DNA of 64,000 nucleotides from Micromonospora lupini str. Lupac 08 (GTDB lineage: Bacteria > Actinomycetota > Actinomycetes > Mycobacteriales > Micromonosporaceae), in the NCBI RefSeq assembly GCF_000297395.2, contig NZ_HF570108.1, forward strand, positions 5,244,636 to 5,308,635, in the 5' to 3' direction. The notes below the pieces were generated by a model that worked only from the letters and a program-made list of their open reading frames with translations, was not told where the DNA came from and searched no databases. This document shows, one piece after another, positions 8,057 to 16,410 of this stretch (the stretch's first letter is position 1; the number at the start of each line of letters is the position of its first letter). Position numbers and translations under genes: made by a program.

Positions 8057-10583
8057 CGCTCCCCGTCCGACTCGTGCCCGTCACGGGCGAACGGCACGAT
8101 CAGCCTGGTGCGCTGGTCGTGCCGGTCGACAAGCAGCGCCCGGTCGCCGCGCGGCGTGTAGGCCAGGTCATGCACCCCGAGGTGCAGGGCCAGCTCGGCG
8201 CCGGGCACGTTGAGCGCGACGAGGCAGGCGACGTCGTCGCGGTTCTGGGTGCCGCCGAGGTCGTCGGAGAGCCGCCGCAGGCCGCGCCACCAGCCGAGCA
8301 GGTGCACGCCCTGGGCGGGGCCGTGGCGCAGCAGCGTACGCAGGTCGTCCAGGCCGGAGCGGAAGGTGACCGGGTCGGCCGCCCCGAGGACCGGAGCCGC
8401 GGTGTCCATCCCGAACACCACCAGGTATTCGCGGCCGGTTGGCTCGGCGGCCAACGTGACGATCCGGTCGCGCAGCCCGGCCGCGTCGAGGCGATGCACC
8501 GGGTGACCGGCGGCCCGCAACGCGGCCTCGGTCTCGGCCGCGATCGGGTCGGCGGCGGTGACCAGGGAGGCCACCTGGAACCGGGCGTCGCCGGGTGTGT
8601 GCTGGCGGGCCAGGCTCAGCGCGGCGGCGCGCAGCACGTCCGCGCCGGCCGGTGCGGTGCCCACCACGGCGAGGTGCCGGCCGGGGGTGGAGTCCATCAG
8701 GAACAGCGCGGTGGTGCCGTGCACGTCGACCGTCCGGCCGACAAGCGCCATGGGGCGCCGGCCACCGGGGCGCAGTCCGGCGAAGGTGGGATCGTCCTCG
8801 ACGCGCGCCGCCTCGTACCCCTTGAAGACCGCCGGGGCCCGCGAGCCCGGCGGGCGGGCCTGCCACAGCTCGTGGCGCAGCGCGGCGAGGTCGGCCGCGG
8901 CGGCGTGCGCGTCGGGGAAGCGCAGCACGGTGTCGGCGCCGACCGCGCCGGCGGCCGTGTTGACCACGGCGGAGCCGATCGGCAGGGCCGCGGCGGCGTC
9001 GTTGAGCTGGTCGAGGACACCGCCGCCGCCGGGCAGCGCCACCCGCAGGGCGAACTGCCCGAAGATCGCCTCGGCGCGGCCGTAGAGGGCCTCGATGCCT
9101 GTCATGCTCTGACTGGCCAGCACCAGGTGGATGCCGTAGGAGCGGCCCTTGCGGGCCAACTCCTCCAGCAGGTCGACGGATTCGCGGGCCAGCGCGTCGT
9201 TGCCGGCGAGCAGCACGTGGAACTCGTCGATGACGGCCACGATGCGCGGCAGCGGACTGTCGCGCGGCAGGTCGGCGAGCTTGGTGACGCCGTGCCGCTT
9301 CAGCGCGGTGGCCCGGCGCTGCGCCTCCCGGCGCAGCTCGCGCAGCACGGCGAGGCCGTACTCGCGGTCGGATTCGATGCCGACGGCACGGGCGTGCGGC
9401 AGCCACGACGGGTCACGCCCGGTGGGCACGAACTCGGTGAAGCTGACGCCCTCCTTGAAGTCCAGCAGGTAGAGCTGCAACTCGGCCGGCGAGTAGCGCG
9501 CGGCCAGGCCGTAGAGGACGTCGAGGAGGAAGACGGTCTTGCCGGCGCCGGTGCGCCCGCCGACCAGCCAGTGCGGGGTTACGTCGTCGAAGGCGACGGT
9601 CAGCGGCGCGGGGCCGGTCCGGCCGACGACGGTGCGCAGGCCGTTGGCCGCGGACTCGGCCCAGCGCCGCTCGGGCAGCAGCTCGGCGAAGGACAGCGCG
9701 TCGGCGCGGCGGGCGGCGGCGCCGAGGTGCTCGGCGAGCGCGCGGACCGAGGCCGGCGGCGGGTCGCCGTCGAGCAGCACCGGAGCGGCGAGGCCGCTGC
9801 CGTCGGCGCTGAACGGGGCGCCGGGCGGGTCGCCGACGTGCGCGTACCCCTCGCTGAGCCGGAGGGCCGTGGTGCTGCCCAGCGGCGGCGACGTCTCGCC
9901 GGGCAGCCGGGACGGGTGGCCGGCGAGGAGCACGCAGACGGCGGCGGCCGGGCCGGCGTGGGTGAGCGCGGCGAGCCGGGCCAGCTCGCGCGGCGGTGGG
10001 GCGGCGGTGGCGACCACCAGCAGCAACTGACGGGTGGCGGGGTCGGCGTGCTGGGCCGCGCGGGCGTGGCTTTCGGCGGCGGTCAGCAGGGCCGCCACCT
10101 CGGCCTCGCCGGTGGCCGGCGGGTCGAGCACGCCGGCGTCGAGCAACGGGCGCAGCGGGCCGAAGGTGGCGCCCAGCGCGGCGGTGTCGATACCGGTGAC
10201 CCGGACCCGACCGGGTGGCGCGGTGGCGACCAGCCGCAGCACCAGCGCCCGCAGCAGCGCGGCGACGCGTCCGTCCCGGGCGTCGGTGTCCAGTGCCAGG
10301 TGGTGGCCGCCGCCGAGCGGCAGCAGGACGGGGAAGCCACCGTCCGGGGTGGACGCCTCACCGATGCGTACCGCGGCCGGCGCGTCGGTGAGCGCGGTGG
10401 CGCCGGGGGTGGGGTGGCCAGCGCGCCGCCGAGGCGCGCGAGTCGGGCGACGACGTCGCCCCCGCCCACCCGCGGCGTCGGTGCCGGCGCGGCGCCGAGC
10501 ACGCCCCGGGCGGCGTCCAGGTGTGCGCGGGCCGCCCGATGGGCGGTCACCGCCTGCCCGTACGCCGACGCGAGCCTGCCCAC
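8053..10583 (-). CDS. FtsK/SpoIIIE-type DNA-translocase-like ATPase; frame broken near 10410
   Basis: The frame ending at 8053 encodes a large P-loop ATPase: Walker A GGRTGAGKTVFLLD, Walker B IVAVIDEFHVLL and the FtsK/SpoIIIE segment LASQSMTG. A second, weaker nucleotide-binding-like half (about the last 250 residues) follows. Upstream of about 10410 this frame becomes Arg-rich and non-coding, while another frame carries a convincing N-terminus starting at GTG 10583 (GRLASAYGQAVTAHRAARAH) behind a GGAGG ribosome site. Adding one C to the C tract at 10401-10415 joins the two into one protein of about 840 residues. No membrane segment is visible, unlike FtsK itself; the coupled downstream gene supplies the membrane helices. 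It resembles cytosolic FtsK/SpoIIIE-domain proteins of actinomycetes, and a role in DNA or protein transport is possible but unproven. Confidence 0.72.
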
Positions 10584-10773
10584 GCTCTGCCTCCCACGCC
10601 ACGGCCGTCCGGTCCGCCGAAACCCTAACGGACAGCGGTGACACCGGGACAGTAGCGACAGGCGCTTTCGTGACGGCCGACGCGGGGACACGCCCGCCGC
10701 GCGCCGGGCCAGCGACGTTCACAGTTGTCGATTAGGTTGGCGGTGCGTACACCCGATGGAGGGAGTCCACCTC

Positions 10774-12315
10774 GTGCGACGAGTCCTCACGGCGGCCACC
10801 GCCGCCCTGACCCTCACCACCGCCGGCACCATGCTCACCGGCGCGCCCGCCCCGGCCGCCCCGACGGGCTGGGGCCGGCCCGTCGTCTCGGCCGCGCCGC
10901 AACCCGGCGCTGCGGGCCTTGGCGACACCTACTTCCCCGACTACGGCAACGGCGGCTACGACGTCTCGCACTACGACGTCCGGCTGCGCTACGACCCGGC
11001 CACCGACCGGCTCAGCGGCACCACCACGATCCTCGCCACCGCGACGCAGGACCTCTCGGCGTTCAACCTGGACTTCCTGCTCGACGTCGAGTCGGTGCGG
11101 GTCAACGGTTGGGAGGCCGGCACCGGCACGGCGGGCGCGCACGAGCTGGTGGTCACCCCGGCCCGCACGATCACCCGGGGCCAGCAGCTCACCATCGTGG
11201 TGCGCTACGCCGGCATCCCGTCGGAGACCCTGGTCGGCGGTTACACCGGCTGGACGCGCACCGACGACGGGGCGCTCGCGGTCAACGAGCCCGAGTCGGC
11301 GTGGTGGTGGTTCCCGAGCAACGACCACCCACTGGACAAGGCCACCTTCGACATCTCCGTCTCGGTGCCCACCGGCGTCGAGGTGATCAGCAACGGCGTG
11401 CAGCCCCGGCCCCCGGCGGCCGAGGCCGGCAACCGCACCCGGTGGATCTGGCGGACCACCTCCCCCACCGCCACCTACCTGGCCTTCATGGCGATCGGTC
11501 AGTACGACATCGTCACCGACACCACGCCGGGCGGCCAGCCGGTGATCAACGCGTACAGCACCTCGCTGGGCGCGCTCGGGCCGGCCGCGCGGGCCAGCAT
11601 CGAGCGGACAGGTGAGATCACCGACTGGGAGAGCGGGATCTTCGGCCCGTACCCGTTCGAGGCGCGGGGTGGCGTGGCCGGGCCGGTGGACGGCATCGGC
11701 TTCGCCCTGGAGACGCAGACCCGCCCGGTGTACGGCCCGGGTTTCTGGCGTCGCGGCGCCAACACGTACGTGGTGGCGCACGAGAACGCCCACCAGTGGT
11801 TCGGTGACTCGGTCTCGGTCGCCGAGTGGCGCAACATCTGGCTCAACGAGGGCTTCGCCTCGTACGCCGAATGGCTCTGGTCGGAGGAGCAGGACGAGGG
11901 CACCGCGCAGGAGGTCTTCGACTTCACCTACGCCAGCTACCCCGCCGACGACGAGTTCTGGCAGGTGCTGCCCGGTGACCCGGGCGCGGACCGGGTCTTC
12001 GACAACGCGGTCTACGACCGGGGCGCGATGACCCTGCACCAGCTCCGACTGGCCGTCGGCGACGACGCGTTCTTCGCGATCCTGCCCGCCTGGACGGCCG
12101 AGCACCGGTACGGCAACGGCACCATCGAGGAGTTCCAGGCCCTGGCCGAGCGGATCTCCGGTCTGGACCTGGACGAGCTGTTCACCACCTGGCTGTTCAC
12201 TCCGGGTCGGCCCGACGTCGCCAGCGCCGCCCGCAAGGCCGCCCCGCCGGCCCAGCCCAAGTCGTGGGCCAAGATCCGCGAGTCGCACGAGGCGCACCGC
12301 CTGCTGTCGCACTAG
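10774..12315 (+). CDS. Secreted M1-family zinc metallopeptidase
   Basis: 513 residues from GTG 10774. This start is chosen because GGAGGGAG lies 8 nt upstream and the product then begins with a signal peptide: a short Arg-Arg n-region, a hydrophobic Ala/Leu/Thr core and an APAPAA cleavage region. The N-terminal beta domain is followed by the gluzincin motif HENAHQW (HExxH) and then NEGFASYAEW, which provides the third zinc ligand about 19 residues later. This is the aminopeptidase N/LTA4 hydrolase signature. The exopeptidase GxMEN motif is replaced by GIGFALE, so substrate preference may differ from classical aminopeptidase N. The protein is short for the family (no large C-terminal helical domain). 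It is predicted to act outside the cell, trimming peptides. The stop codon lies inside the first unit of a 15-bp tandem repeat. Confidence 0.88.
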   Translation: MRRVLTAATAALTLTTAGTMLTGAPAPAAPTGWGRPVVSAAPQPGAAGLGDTYFPDYGNGGYDVSHYDVRLRYDPATDRLSGTTTILATATQDLSAFNLDFLLDVESVRVNGWEAGTGTAGAHELVVTPARTITRGQQLTIVVRYAGIPSETLVGGYTGWTRTDDGALAVNEPESAWWWFPSNDHPLDKATFDISVSVPTGVEVISNGVQPRPPAAEAGNRTRWIWRTTSPTATYLAFMAIGQYDIVTDTTPGGQPVINAYSTSLGALGPAARASIERTGEITDWESGIFGPYPFEARGGVAGPVDGIGFALETQTRPVYGPGFWRRGANTYVVAHENAHQWFGDSVSVAEWRNIWLNEGFASYAEWLWSEEQDEGTAQEVFDFTYASYPADDEFWQVLPGDPGADRVFDNAVYDRGAMTLHQLRLAVGDDAFFAILPAWTAEHRYGNGTIEEFQALAERISGLDLDELFTTWLFTPGRPDVASAARKAAPPAQPKSWAKIRESHEAHRLLSH

Positions 12316-12380
12316 CGGCAGTCGCACTGGCTGCGGTCGCCTCAGTGGCCGTCGCACTGGCTGCTGTCGCACCAGCGGCA
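12306..12380 (+). repeat. 15-bp tandem repeat, 5 copies, starting over a stop codon
   Basis: Five 15-bp units of the type GTCGCACTGGCTGCG run head to tail, with a partial sixth. The TAG stop of the metallopeptidase (12313-12315) is inside unit 1. The same position in unit 5 reads CAG, so the stop could have arisen from a sense codon by one C-to-T change. Confidence 0.8.
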
Positions 12381-12392
12381 GTCGTCACCCGG

Positions 12393-12422
12393 AAGGCCCG
12401 TCGCCCAGGCGGCGGGCCTTTT
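12393..12422 (+). terminator. Rho-independent-like terminator
   Basis: AAGGCCCG and CGGGCCTT form an 8-bp stem around a 12-nt loop, followed by TTTT within the overlapping right arm and tail. It lies 78 nt after the metallopeptidase stop, in the correct orientation to end its transcript. Confidence 0.7.
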
Positions 12423-12491
12423 CGGCGTCCCCGCTGGTCCCGCCGGAGCGAACTCACCCGCCGCCGCGGCGTCCCCCGTCGACCCTCCCCG

Positions 12492-12585
12492 CGCATCCTT
12501 TGCTCTGCTTCAACGGACGCACCACCGGTTGTCCGACTATCGGACGCGCGGTGGTGCGTGGGGTGAAGCAGAGCAAAGGACGCGC
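12492..12585. repeat. Long imperfect palindrome (REP/MITE-like)
   Basis: The left arm 12492-12526 and right arm 12551-12585 are about 35 bp long and complementary except for about five positions. The conserved core is TCCTTTGCTCTGCTTCA and its complement. The centre contains a second small hairpin (GTCCGA-cta-TCGGAC, 12531-12545). It is not coding and sits between two convergent genes. It has the form of a mobile intergenic palindrome or a bidirectional terminator; whether it recurs elsewhere in the genome cannot be seen here. Confidence 0.75.
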
Positions 12586-12699
12586 AGAGGTGGCTGGCCT
12601 ACGGGCCGGAGTCGCCTCCAACGGTCGGATTCAGGGTCGACCAGGTCGCGGAGGCTGCGGGCGAGCCGGTCGATCGGCGGCGCAGGACGCCGGCGCCAC

Positions 12700-13236
12700 C
12701 TAACGGTCCACTGTCGCCGGGGACCCTGCCGCCACGGCCGCGCTCGCCTCGACCGCGCTCGCCTCGACCGCGCGGATGTGCCGGTACGCGAACCAGAGCG
12801 GCGGGAACGCCCCCACCGCGAAGGACAGGTCGATGAGCGTCCAGAACCACGGGATGTCCCGGATCGGGCCGCAGATCAGCGCCAGCGGAACGATTCCTGC
12901 GCAGGCGATCATGCCGACCTGCACCACCCAGACGTTGCGCACCGGGTCACGCAGCGGCCCCCAGAACGCCACCGCCAGCACCAGGTGGGCAAAGGCCAGC
13001 CAGTCGGTGCCGTAGAGCAGGAACGGGTAGTCCTGTCCCGCCGTCACGAGGCCGGTGTGGACCCGTTCGATCCAGTCGACCAGGGCCGGCACCTGGCCGG
13101 CGAGCGGGTCCAGCGCGCGCAGCAGCCAGCGCACCTCGATCTCCAGCGGGAACGCGGTGGCACCGCTCAGGAAGAGGCCGATCAGCACGATCCACAGCCA
13201 CCGACGCGTACGCCGCAACCGCTCCTCGATGTCCAT
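12700..13236 (-). CDS. Four-helix integral membrane protein, unknown function
   Basis: 178 residues starting at ATG 13236. About four to five hydrophobic segments alternate with short loops (WLWIVLIGLFLSGATAFPLE, LAFAHLVLAVAFWG, VVQVGMIACAGIVPLALICG, WTLIDLSFAVGAFPPLWFAY). The N-terminus is Arg-rich and cytoplasmic by the positive-inside rule. The C-terminal tail has the direct repeat VEASAVEASA. It is monocistronic on the minus strand, downstream of an MFS gene and separated from it by 69 bp. No catalytic motif or known family was recognised. Confidence 0.75.
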   Translation of the reverse strand: MDIEERLRRTRRWLWIVLIGLFLSGATAFPLEIEVRWLLRALDPLAGQVPALVDWIERVHTGLVTAGQDYPFLLYGTDWLAFAHLVLAVAFWGPLRDPVRNVWVVQVGMIACAGIVPLALICGPIRDIPWFWTLIDLSFAVGAFPPLWFAYRHIRAVEASAVEASAAVAAGSPATVDR

Positions 13237-13305
13237 GACCGCAGCGTAACGATGATCTTCATGTCGTCCTGTCCCGGAAGCGGGCCGCCGGGGGTGACCG
13301 CTGTC

Positions 13306-14703
13306 TCAGCGGTTTGTCACAGACCCGGCGGTGGCCAACTCTCGGGGCCGGACCCCGCCCGACCGCACCGCACCCGCTTCGGCGGGCGCGATGACGCAGA
13401 CCGCACCGGTGGGCCGGACGATGCGGGCGGCCCGGAACGCCGCTCGTCGTACCGGGTGGCGGGGTCGCGGAACGACAAGCGCGAGGGTCGCCGCTCGGCC
13501 ACGCTGGCGGTCCAGGGCGACGCCCGCCGCCGTCGTGGCGATCGCCGCCGCGGCTCCGGCGAGGACGAGCGTCTGCCGGGGCCCGGCGTGTTCGGCGAGC
13601 CAGCCGAGCAGCGGGGCGCCGACCGCGGCGGAGACGGAGCCGGTGACCGCCAGGGCGGCGAGCACCCGGCCCCGCATCGCGCTGTCGGTGTCGAGCTGGG
13701 CGCGGGTGCCGACGGTGGTGTCGATGACCACCGCGGCGGCGGCGATCGGCAGGATCACCGCGGCGAAACTCCAGGTGCTCGGTGCGAGGCCGGCGACGAT
13801 CTGCAATCCGCTGGCGAACAGGCCCGCGACGACGAGCGTCCGGTAGCCCAGGGAACGCCGCCGCGCCGCGACGAGCGCGCCCACCACCGTTCCGACCGCG
13901 AACACTGTCGACAACAGGCCGTACCCGGACGCGCCGGCGTCCAGCGGCCCGTCGCTCATCGCGGCCATGGTCACTTGGTAGTTGCGGCCCAGGCTGCCGA
14001 GCACGAACGACAGGGCGAGCGCGAGGAGCAGCACCGGCTGCCCGCGCAGGTAGGCGAACCCGGCGCGGACACCGTCCCGGGCCCGGCCGGCGTTCGGGTC
14101 CGGGAGGCCGGGCACGGCTCCCGGGCGTACGGCGAACAGCGCCACCACCACGGCGGCGAAGCTGGCCGCGTTGATGCCGAACAGCAGAGCGGGTCCGACG
14201 GCGGCCACCACCACGGCGCCGAGGCTCATGCCGAGGATGCGGCCGGCGGAGTTGGTGAGCGAGCCGAGCGCCAGCGCGTTGCCCAGCGTCTCCCGGTCGA
14301 CGAGACTGGCGGCCCAGCGCCCCATCACCGGGCCTTCGATCGCCGAGACGGCACCGGTGGCCAGCGAGATCGCGAAGATCAGCGGCAGGCCGCCGACCCC
14401 GGTCAGGGCGACCGCCGCCAGTCCGGCGGCGAGCACCGCGTGGGCGCCCTGGGCGGCGATCAGCAACGGACGGGCGGGTAGCCGGTCGGCCAGCACGCCA
14501 CCCCAGACGCTGAGCAGCAGCGTGGGCGCCGCCTGGAGCAGCACGGCGAAGCCCATGGACGTCGCCGAGCCGGTTTCCTTCAGGACGTACCAGTTGACCC
14601 CGAGGACCTGCATCCAGGTGCCGATGACGGAGATGAAGCCGGCGAGGGCCCAGATCCGGTAGTTGCGCTGGCGCAACGCGGCGAAGGTGGCACCTCTGGC
14701 CAC
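13306..14703 (-). CDS. MFS transporter (MFS_3 family)
   Basis: 465 residues from GTG 14703, chosen because TGGAGG lies 6-7 nt upstream. An earlier in-frame GTG at 14739 would add 12 residues and lacks a ribosome site. About 12 hydrophobic helices are visible, with the characteristic start FAALRQRNYRIWALAGFIS and the loop GVLADRLPARPLL after helix 2. The C-terminal 60 residues are hydrophilic and basic. The family usually exports drugs or siderophores by proton antiport; no substrate is indicated by the neighbours. Its upstream region carries a 9-bp-arm palindrome (14762-14782) that could bind a regulator. Confidence 0.83.
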   Translation of the reverse strand: MARGATFAALRQRNYRIWALAGFISVIGTWMQVLGVNWYVLKETGSATSMGFAVLLQAAPTLLLSVWGGVLADRLPARPLLIAAQGAHAVLAAGLAAVALTGVGGLPLIFAISLATGAVSAIEGPVMGRWAASLVDRETLGNALALGSLTNSAGRILGMSLGAVVVAAVGPALLFGINAASFAAVVVALFAVRPGAVPGLPDPNAGRARDGVRAGFAYLRGQPVLLLALALSFVLGSLGRNYQVTMAAMSDGPLDAGASGYGLLSTVFAVGTVVGALVAARRRSLGYRTLVVAGLFASGLQIVAGLAPSTWSFAAVILPIAAAAVVIDTTVGTRAQLDTDSAMRGRVLAALAVTGSVSAAVGAPLLGWLAEHAGPRQTLVLAGAAAAIATTAAGVALDRQRGRAATLALVVPRPRHPVRRAAFRAARIVRPTGAVCVIAPAEAGAVRSGGVRPRELATAGSVTNR

Positions 14704-14761
14704 GACGAACCTCCAGCGATCGGCAGCATGATCATTCACACCGATCGCGGCGCGGTTCGGC

Positions 14762-14782
14762 AGCCGGCAAGTCTTGCCGGCT
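14762..14782. promoter_or_regulatory. Palindrome upstream of the MFS gene (candidate operator)
   Basis: AGCCGGCAA and TTGCCGGCT are exact 9-bp complements around a 3-nt centre. They lie next to an unusually T-rich stretch (14782-14793) about 60 bp upstream of the MFS start, so the site could be an operator. On the plus strand it also looks like a stem followed by T residues, but no plus-strand gene ends here. Confidence 0.4.
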
Positions 14783-14827
14783 TAAACCTTTTTGCCCACA
14801 TTTGTGAGCGGCTTCACCAGCGGGAAT

Positions 14828-14865
14828 GTCCGGGCGGTGCGGCGGATGTGCCGCACCGCCCGGAC
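14828..14865 (-). terminator. Strong hairpin after gltBD
   Basis: GTCCGGGCGGTGCGGC (14828-14843) and its exact complement (14850-14865) form a perfect 16-bp stem with a 6-nt loop. It starts 9 nt beyond the gltD stop on the minus strand. There is no U tract, as is common for actinobacterial terminators. Confidence 0.75.
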
Positions 14866-14874
14866 GCCCGCGCC

Positions 14875-16410
14875 TCAGCGAGCGGCGAGAGGCTGCGCGG
14901 CCGGGCCGACCGGCGCCGGCAGTGCGGTGGCGCCGCCCAGGTAACCGTGGATCGCGGCGGCCGCCGCGCGACCCTCGGCGATGGCCCACACGATCAGCGA
15001 AGCGCCCCGGTGCATGTCACCGGCGACGAACACGCCGTCGGCGGCGGTCTGCCAGTCGTCGCGGGCATCGATCGCCCCCCGCGGATTGCGGGTCACGCCG
15101 AACTGCTCCAGCAGCGGCTGCTGCTCGGTGCCCTCGAAACCGATCGCCAACAGCACCAGGTCCGCCGGCAGCTCCCGCTCGGAGCCCGGGACGACGGTGA
15201 CCACCCGCCGGCCGTCGCGCTTCTCGACTGTCACCTCGGCGATCCGCACCGCGCGCACCTGACCGGTGCCGTCGTCCACGAACTCCTGCACCGCCACGGC
15301 GAAGACCCGCTCGCCGCCCTCCTCGTGCGCCGGGTAGCTGCGCAGGACCCACGGCCACGTCGGCCACGGGTCCCGGGCCTCGTCGCGCTCCTGCGGCGGC
15401 TGCGGGTACAGGTCGAGCTGGTGCACGCCGGCGGCGCCCTGCCGGTGGGCGACGCCCAGGCAGTCGGCCGCCGTGTCCCCGCCACCGATGATCACCACGT
15501 GCTTGCCCGCCGCGTCGATCGGGGTGCCGTCCGGCAGCACCGCGCGGGCCGCCCGGCCCTCGCCGGTGACCGCCACGCCGGGCCCGCCGTCGGTCGCCGT
15601 GGCGACCGCGCGATTCGCCGCGACCAGGTGCGCCATCGCCTGGTGTACGCCCCGCAGCGCCCGGCCCGGGGTCTCCGGGGTGTCCCGGCCCTGCAACGCC
15701 CCGGCGGCCAGCAGCACCGCGTCGTGCTCGGCGCGCAACTGCTCGGCGGTGACGTCGACGCCGACGTTCACGCCGGTGCGGAAGCGCACCCCCTCGGCGG
15801 TGAGCTGCGCCAACCGGGCGTCGATGTGCCGCTTCTCCAACTTGAAGTCGGGGATGCCGTACCGGAGCAGGCCGCCGATCGCGTCGTCGCGCTCGTACAC
15901 CGTCACCGCGTGACCGGCGCGGGCCAGTTGCTGGGCGGCGGCCAGGCCCGCGGGCCCGGAGCCGACCACGGCGACCGACCGGCCCGACGGCGCCGGCACG
16001 GGACGCGGGGTGAGCCCACGCGCCGCGGCCGCGTCGGCGATCTCCACCTCGACCTGCTTGATGGTGACCGGCTGGCCGCCGGCGATACCCAGCACGCAGG
16101 CCGCCTCGCAGGGCGCCGGGCAGAGCCGGCCGGTGAACTCCGGGAAGTTGTTCGTGGCGTGCAGCGACTCCACCGCGGCGTCCCAGTTGCCGGTGCGGAC
16201 CAGGTCGTTCCAGTCCGGGATGCGGTTGCCCAGCGGGCAGCCGTCGTGGCAGAACGGGATGCCGCAGTCCATGCAGCGCGTGGCCTGCTCACGGACCAGT
16301 TCCTCGCCGGCCGGCGGGTACACCTCCCGCCAGTCGCTGATCCGCACCGGCACCGGGCGGCGGGCCGGCAGCCGCCGGTCGTAGCGCAGGAAACCGTTCG
16401 GGTCAGGCAC
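14875..16410 (-). CDS. gltD: Glutamate synthase, small (beta) subunit
   Basis: 511 residues. The N-terminal ferredoxin-like part has cysteine clusters CMDCGIPFCHDGCP and CPAPCEAAC, which ligate 4Fe-4S centres. Then comes the FAD-binding VVGSGPAGLAAAQQLARAG (near residue 146) and the NADPH-binding VVIIGGGDTAADC (near 300). AGDMHRGASLIVWAIAEG near the C-terminus closes the FAD site. The subunit passes electrons from NADPH to the large subunit for conversion of 2-oxoglutarate and glutamine into two glutamates. It overlaps the gltB stop by 8 nt and is co-transcribed with it. Confidence 0.97.
   Translation of the reverse strand: MPDPNGFLRYDRRLPARRPVPVRISDWREVYPPAGEELVREQATRCMDCGIPFCHDGCPLGNRIPDWNDLVRTGNWDAAVESLHATNNFPEFTGRLCPAPCEAACVLGIAGGQPVTIKQVEVEIADAAAARGLTPRPVPAPSGRSVAVVGSGPAGLAAAQQLARAGHAVTVYERDDAIGGLLRYGIPDFKLEKRHIDARLAQLTAEGVRFRTGVNVGVDVTAEQLRAEHDAVLLAAGALQGRDTPETPGRALRGVHQAMAHLVAANRAVATATDGGPGVAVTGEGRAARAVLPDGTPIDAAGKHVVIIGGGDTAADCLGVAHRQGAAGVHQLDLYPQPPQERDEARDPWPTWPWVLRSYPAHEEGGERVFAVAVQEFVDDGTGQVRAVRIAEVTVEKRDGRRVVTVVPGSERELPADLVLLAIGFEGTEQQPLLEQFGVTRNPRGAIDARDDWQTAADGVFVAGDMHRGASLIVWAIAEGRAAAAAIHGYLGGATALPAPVGPAAQPLAAR

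Larger units (their letters stand above)
12316..12699. other. Intergenic region between convergent genes
   Basis: This 384-bp gap holds the rest of the 15-bp tandem repeat, a hairpin with a T run, and a long imperfect palindrome (each listed separately). From 12586 to 12699 nothing further is recognised. No open frame here looks coding. Confidence 0.7.
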
